From positions 1,873,541 through 1,937,540 of the forward strand of contig CP051244.1 in NCBI GenBank assembly GCA_017795045.1: DNA of 64,000 nucleotides. The letters are read 5' to 3'. A model generated the notes under the pieces. The model saw only the letters and a program-made list of their open reading frames with translations. It did no database searches and was not told where the DNA came from. Shown piece by piece: positions 36,612-45,247 of this stretch (position 1 is the stretch's first letter; each line of letters begins with the position of its first letter). This DNA comes from Allomuricauda sp. GTDB lineage: Bacteria > Bacteroidota > Bacteroidia > Flavobacteriales > Flavobacteriaceae. Made by a program: the position numbers and the translations under genes.

Positions 36612-37334
36612 TTACAGCACTTCCGCTTTTAGGATATACACACTTTTCCAAGGCCAGTCCCCATCTCCAACTGGGACTTGGTTTATGGCGTCCACTACAT
36701 CCATTCCTTCAATGACGTGGCCAAATGGCGTGTAGGAACCATCCAAATGGTACGATCCCGGTTTGGTGACCACAATAAAAAACTCATATGGGGAGGCCAG
36801 TTTGTGGGGATTGTCCCGCTCGCTACTGGGCATGGATATGGTACCTCTATGGTGCCTGTGCCCTTTTTGGGTATCGGGCGGAAGCAGGTATCTTCCTATT
36901 TTTCCTCGCTTTTGGGCCGTTTTTTTATCATCGGAATTTCCTCCTTGGATAATAAAATCCTTCACGACTCTATGAAATTGGGTGCTGTCAAAGTACTTCA
37001 TTTGGGCCAAATAAATAAAGTTTGCCCTATGGTAGGGCACATTGTCATAGAGCTCTATGGTAAAGCTTCCCATGTTGGTGGTGAGTTTCACCTTGTTCTT
37101 TTTGAGTTCTTTGGCATAGTCAAAAAAGAAGTCGATGGCATTTTCCTCATCCAGTACAAAGGCTTCTTCTTTTTCCTCTTCGGGCTCAGGGAGTTTGTTG
37201 CTTTCAGCAGGGATGGAATCCTTCTTTAAGACGGTTTCCGTTGTTTTTGTGGTTTCTTTTTTAGGGTTTTCTCCACAGGATACCAGAAAAAATAATAGTA
37301 TACTTGTGGCCAAAGCCGATGCTTTCAATACCAT
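36612..37334 (-). CDS. Peptidyl-prolyl cis-trans isomerase, cyclophilin type, lipoprotein
   Basis: 240 aa. The signal ends in a lipobox LVSC (C20), followed by a charged Lys/Glu linker to about residue 60. The cyclophilin domain (about 82-238) shows MGSFTIELYDNVPYHRANFI, FHRVVKDFIIQGG (with the catalytic arginine), HHRGTISMPSS, and FFIVVTKPGSYHLDGSYTPFGHVIEGMDVV. It is a periplasmic or surface-anchored folding helper. It is convergent with the TonB receptor. Its start codon overlaps the Nudix start on the other strand by two bases. Confidence 0.93.
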   Translation of the reverse strand: MVLKASALATSILLFFLVSCGENPKKETTKTTETVLKKDSIPAESNKLPEPEEEKEEAFVLDEENAIDFFFDYAKELKKNKVKLTTNMGSFTIELYDNVPYHRANFIYLAQMKYFDSTQFHRVVKDFIIQGGNSDDKKTAQKRGKIGRYLLPPDTQKGHRHHRGTISMPSSERDNPHKLASPYEFFIVVTKPGSYHLDGSYTPFGHVIEGMDVVDAINQVPVGDGDWPWKSVYILKAEVL

Positions 37335-37974
37335 GAATTTTATCGATTTTAGTGAAATAGCCCTAAAAATAAAAGATCTTCCCCTTCCCGGAGAGGAATC
37401 CCACTATAAAATGTCCCCAGAGCTTCGGGTGCAATGGTTAAAATCCAATAGGGTAGAGGAAAGAAAAGCTAAGAAGGCGGGGGTCATGGCCTTGTTTTAC
37501 CCGGATATGGAACAAGAGACAAGGCTGTTGCTCATTCTTCGAAAAGCCTATGAAGGAGTGCATTCCAACCAAATAGGATTCCCGGGAGGCAAGGTAGAAC
37601 AGGCAGACAGGGACCTTTTGGACACAGCGCTTCGCGAGACCAATGAGGAGGTTGGGGTGGTCCCCACGGCAGTTGAAGTGATCAAGGAGCTCAGCAATGT
37701 GTACATTCCCCCAAGCAATTTTATGGTAACACCTTTCATGGGGATCTATCCAGAGCCTGAACCGTTTGTGCTTCAGGAAACCGAAGTGGAACGTTTGGTG
37801 GAGGTGTATGTAAAGGATTTTTTGGACGATGCCAACCTGATTGAGGAAATCCTCACCACTTCCTACGCAAAAAACATACGTGTACCCGCTTATAAATTAA
37901 ATGGTTATACCGTATGGGGCGCCACAGCCATGATGCTGAGCGAGATTAGGGAACTTTTACGGCAAGTGCTTTGA
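37333..37974 (+). CDS. Nudix hydrolase, CoA pyrophosphatase (NudL)-like
   Basis: 213 aa from MNFIDFSEIALKI. The frame is open further upstream, but that part is antisense to the cyclophilin and is rejected. The Nudix box is GFPGGKVEQADRDLLDTALRETNEEVGV (G-x5-E-x7-REUxEExGU with E in place), and the NudL-type signature LLILRKAYEGVHSNQIGFPGG precedes it. The family splits coenzyme A and its derivatives in the cytoplasm. ATG overlaps the cyclophilin start as CATG. A TATACTTG element inside the cyclophilin 5' end could be its promoter. Confidence 0.9.
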   Translation: MNFIDFSEIALKIKDLPLPGEESHYKMSPELRVQWLKSNRVEERKAKKAGVMALFYPDMEQETRLLLILRKAYEGVHSNQIGFPGGKVEQADRDLLDTALRETNEEVGVVPTAVEVIKELSNVYIPPSNFMVTPFMGIYPEPEPFVLQETEVERLVEVYVKDFLDDANLIEEILTTSYAKNIRVPAYKLNGYTVWGATAMMLSEIRELLRQVL

Positions 37975-37985
37975 CCGCGATTTTG

Positions 37986-37993
37986 TAAATTTG
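37986..37993 (+). promoter_or_regulatory. -7 promoter box TAAATTTG for the acyltransferase gene
   Basis: Exact TAnnTTTG match, 17 bases before the ATG at 38011 and 12 bases after the Nudix stop. Confidence 0.6.
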
Positions 37994-38010
37994 CCCCCAA
38001 GAATTGTACT

Positions 38011-38823
38011 ATGGGTCTATTCAAGAAAAATCCTTTTGGTCATATCCTGTTTTTAAAACGCTGGTTGATACGCGTTGCAGGTGCCATGACCCATCAACGC
38101 TATAAAGGATTCAATACCCTTGAAATAGAAGGGTCCCAGGTGATACGTGACCTTCCAGAGACCAATGTGCTTTTTGTGAGCAATCACCAGACCTATTTTG
38201 CCGATGTTGTGGCGATGTTCCATGTGTTCAATGCAAGTTTGAAGGGGAGGGACGATTCCATTAAAAATTTGGCCTATCTCTGGAACCCCAAGCTCAATAT
38301 CTACTATGTGGCGGCCAAGGAAACCATGAAGAAAAGCCTACTCACCAAGATTCTGGCCTATGCGGGATCCATTAGCATTGAGCGTACATGGCGTGCCGAT
38401 GGTCAGGATGTGAACCGTCAGGTGAAGTTCAGTGACATTAGCAATATAGCCAAGGCCCTGGACGATGGGTGGGTGATCACATTCCCCCAAGGTACCACAA
38501 CCCCTTGGAAACCCTTGCGAAAGGGAACAGCCCATATTATAAAGCGGTACAAACCTGTAGTAGTGCCCGTGGTCATCGATGGGTTTAGACGTTCGTTTGA
38601 TAAAAAAGGACTTCGGGTGAAAAAGAAAGGCATTTTGCAGTCCATGCAAATCAAACCGCCTTTGGATATCGATTATGACAACGAATCGATTGATTCCATT
38701 TTGGAAAAATTGGAATATGCCATTGAGCAACATCCTTCATTTCTAAAGGTCATCTCCAAAGAAGAGCTGGCAGCCTATGAGGCCGAAAATGAAAAAAGAA
38801 GATACAGCTACCGAGGCGATTAG
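38011..38823 (+). CDS. 1-acyl-sn-glycerol-3-phosphate acyltransferase-like (PlsC family)
   Basis: 270 aa. The PlsC domain has LFVSNHQTYFADV as motif I and ITFPQGTTTPW in the place of motif III (FPEGTR in E. coli). Between His and Asp there are five residues (HX5D) rather than the four of the classic HX4D, a spacing that should be checked against relatives. GIPxxx-type motif IV is represented by VVPVVIDGFRRSF. It is an inner-membrane-associated enzyme of phosphatidic acid synthesis or a lipid-modifying relative. Its stop overlaps the convergent gene's stop by 4 bases. Confidence 0.85.
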   Translation: MGLFKKNPFGHILFLKRWLIRVAGAMTHQRYKGFNTLEIEGSQVIRDLPETNVLFVSNHQTYFADVVAMFHVFNASLKGRDDSIKNLAYLWNPKLNIYYVAAKETMKKSLLTKILAYAGSISIERTWRADGQDVNRQVKFSDISNIAKALDDGWVITFPQGTTTPWKPLRKGTAHIIKRYKPVVVPVVIDGFRRSFDKKGLRVKKKGILQSMQIKPPLDIDYDNESIDSILEKLEYAIEQHPSFLKVISKEELAAYEAENEKRRYSYRGD

Positions 38824-39464
38824 ACTTCCAATTGCTCCAGTTCCCTATAATTTTGTTTGAGTCGTTTTAAAAGAATGCCATAGAGCAGTCTGTAGAATAA
38901 CCATATCAATAGTAAGAGTAGTGCAATGAGCACTATGGATATGATCACTACCATGACCCAAAAAATGGTGGTGTCCCCATTTTGCACGGCATTTTGAACA
39001 ATTTGTTGCCCCTTTGAGTCATAGATGAGGACTCCGTAAATACTGATGATCATGGATATGGTAAAAATGGCCAGGTTGAACCAGACATACTGGGTAACGG
39101 TTCTTTTGACATCCAGGATGGTCTTCATCAGTTTTTTGGAAGAGTCGGTGAAGGATATTTTACGGTAGTTGGTATAGAACTTATAGATGAAATATAAAAT
39201 GATGCCGTAATTGATCAGGTTAAGTACGATGATGGCAGTATGGATGTGCATTGCCTTGAGTTCCTCCATGGACTCGGCATCACTGAACATGATATTGAGC
39301 CCGGCCCAGAATACAAATTCTATTAGGCTGATGTAAAAAATCCATTTTACGATGGAAGATGATTTTTTCCATATCATCTTGTAGATTTCGTCATAGGTAA
39401 GTTTAGGAAGCTGAGCCTCCTTCTTCTGCCAATCTTTTTTCAAGAGTTCCAATTCATCCACCAT
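38820..39464 (-). CDS. Four-helix membrane protein paired with an ECF sigma factor
   Basis: 214 aa. A short charged N-terminal cytoplasmic part (about 1-38, LKKDWQKKEAQLPKLTYDEIYKMI) precedes four membrane segments: IFYISLIEFVFWAGLNIMF, IIVLNLINYGIILYFIYKF, FNLAIFTISMIISIYGVLIY and a long FWVMVVIISIVLIALLLLLIWLFYRLL. It ends in a basic amphipathic tail. It starts 3 bases after the sigma factor gene ends, the position where an anti-sigma factor normally sits. No zinc-binding anti-sigma motif was seen, so the role is inference. Confidence 0.75.
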   Translation of the reverse strand: MVDELELLKKDWQKKEAQLPKLTYDEIYKMIWKKSSSIVKWIFYISLIEFVFWAGLNIMFSDAESMEELKAMHIHTAIIVLNLINYGIILYFIYKFYTNYRKISFTDSSKKLMKTILDVKRTVTQYVWFNLAIFTISMIISIYGVLIYDSKGQQIVQNAVQNGDTTIFWVMVVIISIVLIALLLLLIWLFYRLLYGILLKRLKQNYRELEQLEV

Positions 39465-39467
39465 GGT

Positions 39468-39962
39468 CTACGGATTTAATATGGTTCTTAATTTGTTTTT
39501 CACCCGGTTCATTTTAACCCTTGCATTTACCTCGGTAATCCCCAAGGTTTCCGCTATTTCGGAATAATCTTTGTCTTCAAGGTACAGAAATACCAACGCT
39601 TTGTCAATATCCCCAAGCTGTTTCACGGCATCATACATCAATTTCAACTGTCGTTCTTCCGTATCATCATAGGCATCGGCCTTGATTTTGTGTACGACCG
39701 AATCATAATCTTGGGTCTGTACCCTTCTTTTTGATTTTCGATACACGGTAATGGCCGTGTTCAGGGCCACTCGGTACATCCATGTGCTGAATTTGGAGTC
39801 TCCCCTAAACTTCGGATAGGCTTTCCACAGTTGTATGGTAATCTCTTGAAAGAGGTCATTGTGGGAGTCCCTGTCGTTGGTATAGAGGCTGCATACTTTG
39901 TGGACAATATTCTGATTGTCCTCAAGCTCCGTCACAAAACGATGTTCCAGTTCTTTGTTCAA
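39468..39962 (-). CDS. RNA polymerase ECF-type sigma factor
   Basis: 164 aa. Region 2 is DRDSHNDLFQEITIQLWKAYPKFRGDSKFSTWMYRVALNTAITVYRK (core-binding and -10 recognition, about 31-78) and region 4 is LEDKDYSEIAETLGITEVNARVKMNRVKNKL (helix-turn-helix, about 127-158). It should direct RNA polymerase to a small regulon in response to an envelope signal. The downstream four-helix membrane protein is the likely sensor or anti-sigma partner. No autoregulatory promoter motif was identified in the 68-base upstream gap. Confidence 0.93.
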   Translation of the reverse strand: MNKELEHRFVTELEDNQNIVHKVCSLYTNDRDSHNDLFQEITIQLWKAYPKFRGDSKFSTWMYRVALNTAITVYRKSKRRVQTQDYDSVVHKIKADAYDDTEERQLKLMYDAVKQLGDIDKALVFLYLEDKDYSEIAETLGITEVNARVKMNRVKNKLRTILNP

Positions 39963-40030
39963 TGGTTGGTAAGTGATTTGCTTATATGTAGCAATAAAAC
40001 CGATTTTGTTACACTACCCCAAAAATGAGT

Positions 40031-41458
40031 TTATTTTCGGTAATCCAATGCTGGGGGTCTGTTGCCCAATAAAGGGATGTATTTAAAATCTTCCCCGCGT
40101 CTTTCAATAAGCTCGGCCTTGGCGGTTTCAACGGTTTTTGGGTTTTTAAAAATATCCATGGCGGTCAGGGTAAGGGTTTTTGCAGCGACCATCATTCCTT
40201 TGGTACCTATGGAAGTTCCCCCTGCCGCAACGGCTTGCCAGCTGTGCGCTGGGGTTCCAGGAACCCAAGTGGCGGTCCCCAGACCTGCAGTGGGTACGGT
40301 AAAACTCACATCGCCCACATCCGTAGAGCCATAGGCCCTGGCTTCTTCTTGGTAAGGCTGTATGGCTTCCGCCGTCTTCATATCCAAAGTTTTTGCTCCC
40401 AAGGTCTCGGAAATTTTTTCGGCAAAAGCTTTTTCTTCATCCGTATAGGTTACCCCGCCAACTTTGGTGAGGTTGTCATACATCATTTTTTGAAGGGTCA
40501 GATTGGGCAAAAGCTCGTGGGTACCCCCGATCATCTCATAATCCATAGTAGTACCCGTTCCCAATGCAGCTCCTTCGGCAGCCTTTACAATCCGATCGAA
40601 AATATCAATGACCACATCTCTTTTACCATGCCGGGCGTAATAATAGACTTCGGCAAAGTCCGGTACCACGTTGGGTGCCTTTCCACCATTGGTGATTACG
40701 TAATGGATACGGGCATCTTGGGGAATGTGTTCCCGCATCATATTGACCATATGGTCCATGGCTTCAACACCATCCAATGCGGACCGACCTCTTTCCGGGG
40801 CTCCTGCGGCATGGGCCGAAATTCCATGAAACCTGAATTTGGCCGACTTATTGGCCAAGGCAGCTCCGGCACTGGCGGCATTCTGTGATCCTGGATGCCA
40901 GTGAAGGGCAATATCCACATCATTAAAGACCCCTTCCCGTACCATATATACTTTTCCTGATCCGCCTTCCTCGGCAGGACATCCATAAAACCGAATGGTT
41001 CCTTGTATCTTGTTGGATTGCAACCAGTCCTTTACGGCAATGGCAGCCGCTGTTGAAGCGGTTCCAAAAAGGTGGTGTCCGCAAGCATGCCCTGCGGCTT
41101 TATCGGCTGATTTTTTCTCTGGAACGGCCTGTTGGGACAATCCAGGGAGGGCATCATACTCCCCTAAAATGGCAATTACTGGATAACCGGAGCCATATTC
41201 TGCCTTAAAGGCCGTGGGAATGCCAGCGATTCCTTTCTCAATGGAAAAACCGGCATCGGATAACGTTTTTTGCAGTAAAGCGGAACTTTTCTCTTCCAAA
41301 TACCCCATCTCGGCAAGGTCCCAGATTTGATGGGCGATATCACCGTATTCCTCGGTTTTTGTGTCCAGTTCGTTCAATATGGTCTTTTGGCTTTTCTGGG
41401 AAAAGCCCATGGCAGCACAAAGAACAAGTGCCATGCCGATAAGGAGCGCATTTTTCAT
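40031..41458 (-). CDS. Secreted M20/amidohydrolase family peptidase (AbgB-like)
   Basis: 475 aa with a signal peptide (GMALVLCAAMGFSQ). The M20D/amidohydrolase core shows GEYDALPGL (metal-binding Asp), AGHACGHHLFGT (Cys/His metal site), YGCPAEEGGSGK (catalytic and metal Glu), ALHWHPGS and the dimerisation domain RFHGISAHAAGAPERGRSALDGVEAM. The layout is that of p-aminobenzoyl-glutamate hydrolase subunit B-like proteins. The substrate is probably an N-acyl or aryl amide of an amino acid; not resolved. It is a stand-alone gene. Confidence 0.9.
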   Translation of the reverse strand: MKNALLIGMALVLCAAMGFSQKSQKTILNELDTKTEEYGDIAHQIWDLAEMGYLEEKSSALLQKTLSDAGFSIEKGIAGIPTAFKAEYGSGYPVIAILGEYDALPGLSQQAVPEKKSADKAAGHACGHHLFGTASTAAAIAVKDWLQSNKIQGTIRFYGCPAEEGGSGKVYMVREGVFNDVDIALHWHPGSQNAASAGAALANKSAKFRFHGISAHAAGAPERGRSALDGVEAMDHMVNMMREHIPQDARIHYVITNGGKAPNVVPDFAEVYYYARHGKRDVVIDIFDRIVKAAEGAALGTGTTMDYEMIGGTHELLPNLTLQKMMYDNLTKVGGVTYTDEEKAFAEKISETLGAKTLDMKTAEAIQPYQEEARAYGSTDVGDVSFTVPTAGLGTATWVPGTPAHSWQAVAAGGTSIGTKGMMVAAKTLTLTAMDIFKNPKTVETAKAELIERRGEDFKYIPLLGNRPPALDYRK

Positions 41459-41536
41459 TTTGTTGAAGTTTTTGGTCAGGCTTTAAATATACTAAAAAAA
41501 GCCTCTTTTATGGAGAGTTGCCTGCAGGGGAATGTG

Positions 41537-41544
41537 TACATTTA
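41537..41544 (+). promoter_or_regulatory. -7-like box TACATTTA for the NADH dehydrogenase gene
   Basis: One mismatch to TAnnTTTG, 5 bases before the ATG at 41550. It overlaps the earlier in-frame ATG at 41532, which therefore cannot be the start. Confidence 0.5.
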
Positions 41545-41549
41545 CATCC

Positions 41550-42869
41550 ATGTCCACAATGAATATTCCACAATCCAGTTTCCCAAGGGTCGTAATCATT
41601 GGCGGCGGTTTTGGGGGCATCGCGCTAGCTAAAAAACTCAGTAAAAAGGAAATGCAGGTAGTTTTGCTTGACAAGCACAATTACCACAACTTTCAACCTT
41701 TGTTGTATCAGGTTTCCACAGGAGGACTGGAGCCGGATTCCATTGCCTACCCCATTCGAAAAGTATTGCAGGGCTATCCCAATTTTTACTTCCGCTTGGC
41801 CAAGGTCATGGCCATAGACCCTACGTCACGCAAGGTAAAGACCAATATTGGCGAGATCAATTTTGATTATTTGGTAGTGGCTGCGGGTTCCGAGACCAAT
41901 TTTTTTGGAAATGAGAATATCGAGACCAAGGGTATGGCCATGAAAACCATTCCACAGTCATTGAATCTCAGGAGCCTTATCTTGGAAAATTTTGAACAGG
42001 CCTTGCTTACGGATGACCTTCATGAAAGGGATGCCCTTATGAACTTTGTGATAGTGGGAGGAGGACCTACAGGGGTTGAGCTGGCCGGGGCACTGGCCGA
42101 GATAAAAAAAGGGATTTTGCCCAAGGATTATCCAGATTTGGATACGCGAAGGGCCCAAATAAACCTGATCCAGAGTGGGGAGCGTATTTTACCGGCCATG
42201 AGTGGGCAGGCCTCACGAAAGGCGGAGCATTTTTTGGAACGCTTGGGCGTAAATGTGTGGAAGAACATCAGGGTAACCGATTATGATGGAAATAAGGTAA
42301 CCACCAACACGGAAACATCCTTTGAATCGGCCACATTGGTCTGGGCAGCAGGTGTTCAGGCAGTCAGTATCAAAGGGCTGGATGCCAAAGAGGTATTGTG
42401 TAGGGGAAATAGACTTAAAGTGAATGAGTTCCACCAGTTGGAAGGGTTCCAGAACATATTTGCCATTGGTGATGTGGCCCAGATGGAGACCGAAACCTTT
42501 CCCCATGGCCACCCTATGATGGCCCAGCCCGCTATACAACAAGGCAGGAACTTAGGGGATAATTTAGTGAGGTTGATTGATGGGAAGCCTATGAAACCCT
42601 TTGTCTACAAGGACAAGGGTAGTATGGCCACAGTTGGACGGAATAAAGCTGTGGTAGACCTTCCAAAGTTCAGGTTCCAAGGTGTGTTTGCTTGGTTTGT
42701 GTGGATGTTCGTGCATCTGTATTTCCTCATTGGCTTTAGGAATAGGGTAGTGGTGTTCATCAACTGGGTCTATAATTATATCCGGTTCGACCGCGAAGCT
42801 CGATTGATCATCAGGCCCTATAAAAAGCAAAACCAAGGATTGAAAAATCAGCTAAAAAAGGGGAGTTGA
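41550..42869 (+). CDS. ndh: Type II NADH dehydrogenase (NDH-2)-like FAD oxidoreductase
   Basis: 439 aa from MSTMNIPQ; the next ATG, 9 bases on, is possible. First Rossmann motif VVIIGGGFGGIALAKKL (FAD), second NADH-binding motif FVIVGGGPTGVELAGALAE, and FAIGDVAQME late in the FAD site. The C-terminal part has FVYKDKGSMATVGRNKAVVDLPKF and a hydrophobic stretch FAWFVWMFVHLYFLIGF that anchors NDH-2 to the membrane. It transfers electrons from NADH to quinone without pumping protons. The symbol ndh follows the E. coli family. It is divergent from the M20 gene. Confidence 0.9.
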   Translation: MSTMNIPQSSFPRVVIIGGGFGGIALAKKLSKKEMQVVLLDKHNYHNFQPLLYQVSTGGLEPDSIAYPIRKVLQGYPNFYFRLAKVMAIDPTSRKVKTNIGEINFDYLVVAAGSETNFFGNENIETKGMAMKTIPQSLNLRSLILENFEQALLTDDLHERDALMNFVIVGGGPTGVELAGALAEIKKGILPKDYPDLDTRRAQINLIQSGERILPAMSGQASRKAEHFLERLGVNVWKNIRVTDYDGNKVTTNTETSFESATLVWAAGVQAVSIKGLDAKEVLCRGNRLKVNEFHQLEGFQNIFAIGDVAQMETETFPHGHPMMAQPAIQQGRNLGDNLVRLIDGKPMKPFVYKDKGSMATVGRNKAVVDLPKFRFQGVFAWFVWMFVHLYFLIGFRNRVVVFINWVYNYIRFDREARLIIRPYKKQNQGLKNQLKKGS

Positions 42870-42898
42870 TACCAACGATTGTCTTGTTCTTTTAAACC

Positions 42899-43795
42899 CT
42901 ATTTTCTAGGGTGATACTCATTCAGTACCTTGGCCAAATGGGCACGGTTCACGTGCATATACACTTCTGTGGTGGTAATGCTTTCATGACCCAACATTTG
43001 CTGTATGGCCCTTAAATCAGCCCCATTTTCCAAAAGATGGGTGGCAAAGGAATGTCTAAAGGTGTGCGGACTGATGCTCTTTTTCAGTCCGGTTTTTTCT
43101 GCCAAACGTTTAATTATGGTAAAGACCATGGCCCGGGTAAGTTGCTTTCCCCTTCGGTTTAAAAAAAGAATGTCCTCATGCTCTTTTTGAATGGGTAGAT
43201 GCACCCGTATTTCGTTCCGGTAAATATTTATGTATTTTTTGTTGATATCACTGATGGGCACGAACCGCTGTTTGTTGCCCTTCCCTGTGACCTTGATAAA
43301 GTCCTCATCAAAATAAAGGTCGGAAAGTTTTAGATTCAACAATTCTGAAACCCGTAGGCCGCATCCATAAAGGGTCTCGAGGATGGCACGGTTCCGTTCC
43401 CCTTCAGGTTTGGACAGGTCTATGTTGGAGATAAGGGTGTTGATTTCATCAATGGATAAGGTGTCCGGGAGTTTACGGCCTATTTTGGGAGTCTCGATGA
43501 GGTCCATGGGATTGTCTGTCCTGTAATCCTCAAAAATAAGGTAGTTAAAAAAACCTTTTAAGCCCGAAAGGACCCTGGCCTGAGTCCTTGGATTTACCGT
43601 TTTGGCAATGGCGTAGACAAAACCTTGGACGGTCTCCATATCAATCTGGATAGGGGATATTTCCATATCATGGTCAAGAAGATAGTTGGCCAGCTTTTGG
43701 AGGTCAAGGGAATAATTGGTTATGGAATTTTTACTGAGACCACGCTCAATCTTCAGATAGTTTTGGTAATCCTGTATTGCCTGTTGCCAGTTCAT
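42899..43795 (-). CDS. xerD: Tyrosine recombinase XerD
   Basis: 298 aa. The N-terminal SAM-like domain (about 1-90) is followed by the tyrosine recombinase core with catalytic R148 (LYGCGLRVSELL), K172 (VTGKGNKQR), H244/R247 (SPHTFRHSFATHLLENGADL), H270 (MLGHESITTTEVY) and nucleophile Y279. It resolves chromosome dimers at dif together with XerC. Length and sequence are typical of the core-genome XerD, not of an integron or phage integrase, and no attachment sites are nearby. Confidence 0.95.
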   Translation of the reverse strand: MNWQQAIQDYQNYLKIERGLSKNSITNYSLDLQKLANYLLDHDMEISPIQIDMETVQGFVYAIAKTVNPRTQARVLSGLKGFFNYLIFEDYRTDNPMDLIETPKIGRKLPDTLSIDEINTLISNIDLSKPEGERNRAILETLYGCGLRVSELLNLKLSDLYFDEDFIKVTGKGNKQRFVPISDINKKYINIYRNEIRVHLPIQKEHEDILFLNRRGKQLTRAMVFTIIKRLAEKTGLKKSISPHTFRHSFATHLLENGADLRAIQQMLGHESITTTEVYMHVNRAHLAKVLNEYHPRK

Positions 43796-43940
43796 GGTCT
43801 AAATATAAAAACAATAATCAGTGGAAATATGGATGCTATTGGACGATTGGTCAATTGAAAAGGGCCTTTGATAAAATGGGAGGCATGTGTTACCGCAAGT
43901 TTGGATATTTTTCACAAAGAATTTTTGTTTGATATAAAAA

Positions 43941-43948
43941 TATTTTTG
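43941..43948 (+). promoter_or_regulatory. -7 promoter box TATTTTTG upstream of the first beta-barrel gene
   Basis: Exact TAnnTTTG match 72 bases before the ATG at 44021, in the 225-base gap after xerD. The rest of the gap shows nothing else recognisable. Confidence 0.45.
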
Positions 43949-44020
43949 TAGGGTTTTTACTACGCAAATACACTATATCCCGTATTGCTACGTTTTAGCC
44001 AGTACAAAAAAATAACCATA

Positions 44021-44539
44021 ATGAAGAAAACATTTTTATTGACACTTGGGCTATTGGTGTTGACTTTTTCAGCAATGGCACAACAGGTAGACCGAAGTAG
44101 GATTAAAGCAGGATTGCATGCGGGTATTCCCGTTGCGGACGCTGCTGATATATCAAAGTTCAGCATTGGTTTGGATATAGCCCACCATTGGGGTGTATCG
44201 GAACTTATTGATGCAGGATTGGCAACTGGGTTTTTTAATGCCTTTGGGGAAACCACTACGGTTACCGTGGGCAATGTTGTCGTAGAAAACGAGTTTGAAG
44301 ATTTTCAGTTTGTCCCTTTGGCCGGGGCATTACGACTTTATCCTACATATGATTTTAATTTTGGTGCCGATGTGGGCTATGCCGTGGGCATTAATGAAGG
44401 GAACGAAGGAGGGTTTTATGTAAGACCTTCAATGGGATATAACATTACCGGGAACACGGAACTCAATGTATCCTATATCAATATCAGCAATGACGGGAAT
44501 TTTTCCATAGTGGCCCTCGGGGTGCTATTCCTGTTCTGA
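44021..44539 (+). CDS. Small outer-membrane beta-barrel protein
   Basis: 172 aa from MKKTFLLTLGLLVLTFSAMAQ; the frame opens earlier but the signal peptide fixes the start. The mature part has alternating beta-strands with aromatic ends (FSIGLDIAHHW, LRLYPTYDFNFGADVGYAVGI, FYVRPSMGYNITGNTELNVSYINIS) and a C-terminal ALGVLFLF, as in eight-stranded OmpA-like/outer-membrane beta-barrel porins. Function unknown. It is the first of three unrelated-looking small barrel genes in a row. Confidence 0.75.
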   Translation: MKKTFLLTLGLLVLTFSAMAQQVDRSRIKAGLHAGIPVADAADISKFSIGLDIAHHWGVSELIDAGLATGFFNAFGETTTVTVGNVVVENEFEDFQFVPLAGALRLYPTYDFNFGADVGYAVGINEGNEGGFYVRPSMGYNITGNTELNVSYINISNDGNFSIVALGVLFLF

Positions 44540-44620
44540 TACAAAAAGAGATCAAAAGAAAAACTGGGCACAGCCTCAAAATCGCACAGTTGAATTAGTA
44601 TGAACCATAAACTTAAAAAA

Positions 44621-45079
44621 ATGAAAAAATTACTAGTTGTTTTTGGCCTTGCCCTTTTGGGTACGGTGACTGTGAAATCCCAAACGAGTTACAAAGCGGC
44701 TTTGGGGCTTGGTGTTGATGCGGTTGATAGTGCAACCTTTATTGGGGCCACTGGAAAGTATTTCTTTACCAGCCACCATGTGGGTCAGGCCGATTTGGGA
44801 TTTGAAGATGGGGCAACCATGATCACCATCCTGTATTCCTACCACAAAAGATTCGTTGGGGCTGGAGGCTTGCGCTGGTATGCAGGAGCAGGTCCCAGTA
44901 TTATCCTAGTGGACAATGTGGACAATGTTTTTGCGCTGCGTCCCCACTTAGGACTGGATTTTAAAGTGAACGGAGTGCCCTTTGTGGCCAATTTTGATTG
45001 GAGACCGGCCATTGTGCTCAGTGATGGGGACAATGAAGTGGGTGCCTTCGGATTTGGATTGCAATTCGCATTCAACTGA
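44621..45079 (+). CDS. Small outer-membrane beta-barrel protein
   Basis: 152 aa from MKKLLVVFGLALLG; the longer frame adds a lysine-rich 7-residue head. The signal peptide ends VKSQ. The rest is glycine-rich beta-strand alternation (YKAALGLGVDAVDS, GAGGLRWYAGAGPSIILVD, LRPHLGLDFKVNG, AFGFGLQFAFN) ending in phenylalanine, an outer-membrane insertion signal. It is 81 bases after the previous gene and followed by its own terminator. Confidence 0.75.
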   Translation: MKKLLVVFGLALLGTVTVKSQTSYKAALGLGVDAVDSATFIGATGKYFFTSHHVGQADLGFEDGATMITILYSYHKRFVGAGGLRWYAGAGPSIILVDNVDNVFALRPHLGLDFKVNGVPFVANFDWRPAIVLSDGDNEVGAFGFGLQFAFN

Positions 45080-45104
45080 TTGATATTCAATTTTTTATAA
45101 TTAA

Positions 45105-45137
45105 ACAAAAGGAACGGGGTTTCACTGTTCCTTTTGT
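45105..45137 (+). terminator. Intrinsic terminator after the second beta-barrel gene
   Basis: An 11-bp stem ACAAAAGGAAC/GTTCCTTTTGT, 26 bases past the stop at 45079. Confidence 0.8.
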
Positions 45138-45214
45138 AATAAAATGTAGGATTTCAATGTTCATATAACAAAAACATTCTAAATTTCCTACTATTCTTAA
45201 CCTTGTGGCATTGC

Positions 45215-45222
45215 TATATTTG
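45215..45222 (+). promoter_or_regulatory. -7 promoter box TATATTTG for the third beta-barrel gene
   Basis: Exact TAnnTTTG match 25 bases before the GTG start at 45248. Confidence 0.6.
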
Positions 45223-45247
45223 TGCCCTCAACTAAAATTTATACATC

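Noticed and set aside
41532-41549. Upstream ATG for the NADH dehydrogenase
   Set aside because: It lies on the -7-like box TACATTTA, so it would precede the transcript.
42899-43795. Tyrosine recombinase as an integrase of a mobile element
   Set aside because: The protein is a standard XerD by length and motifs, with no attachment sites, cargo genes or transposase around it.
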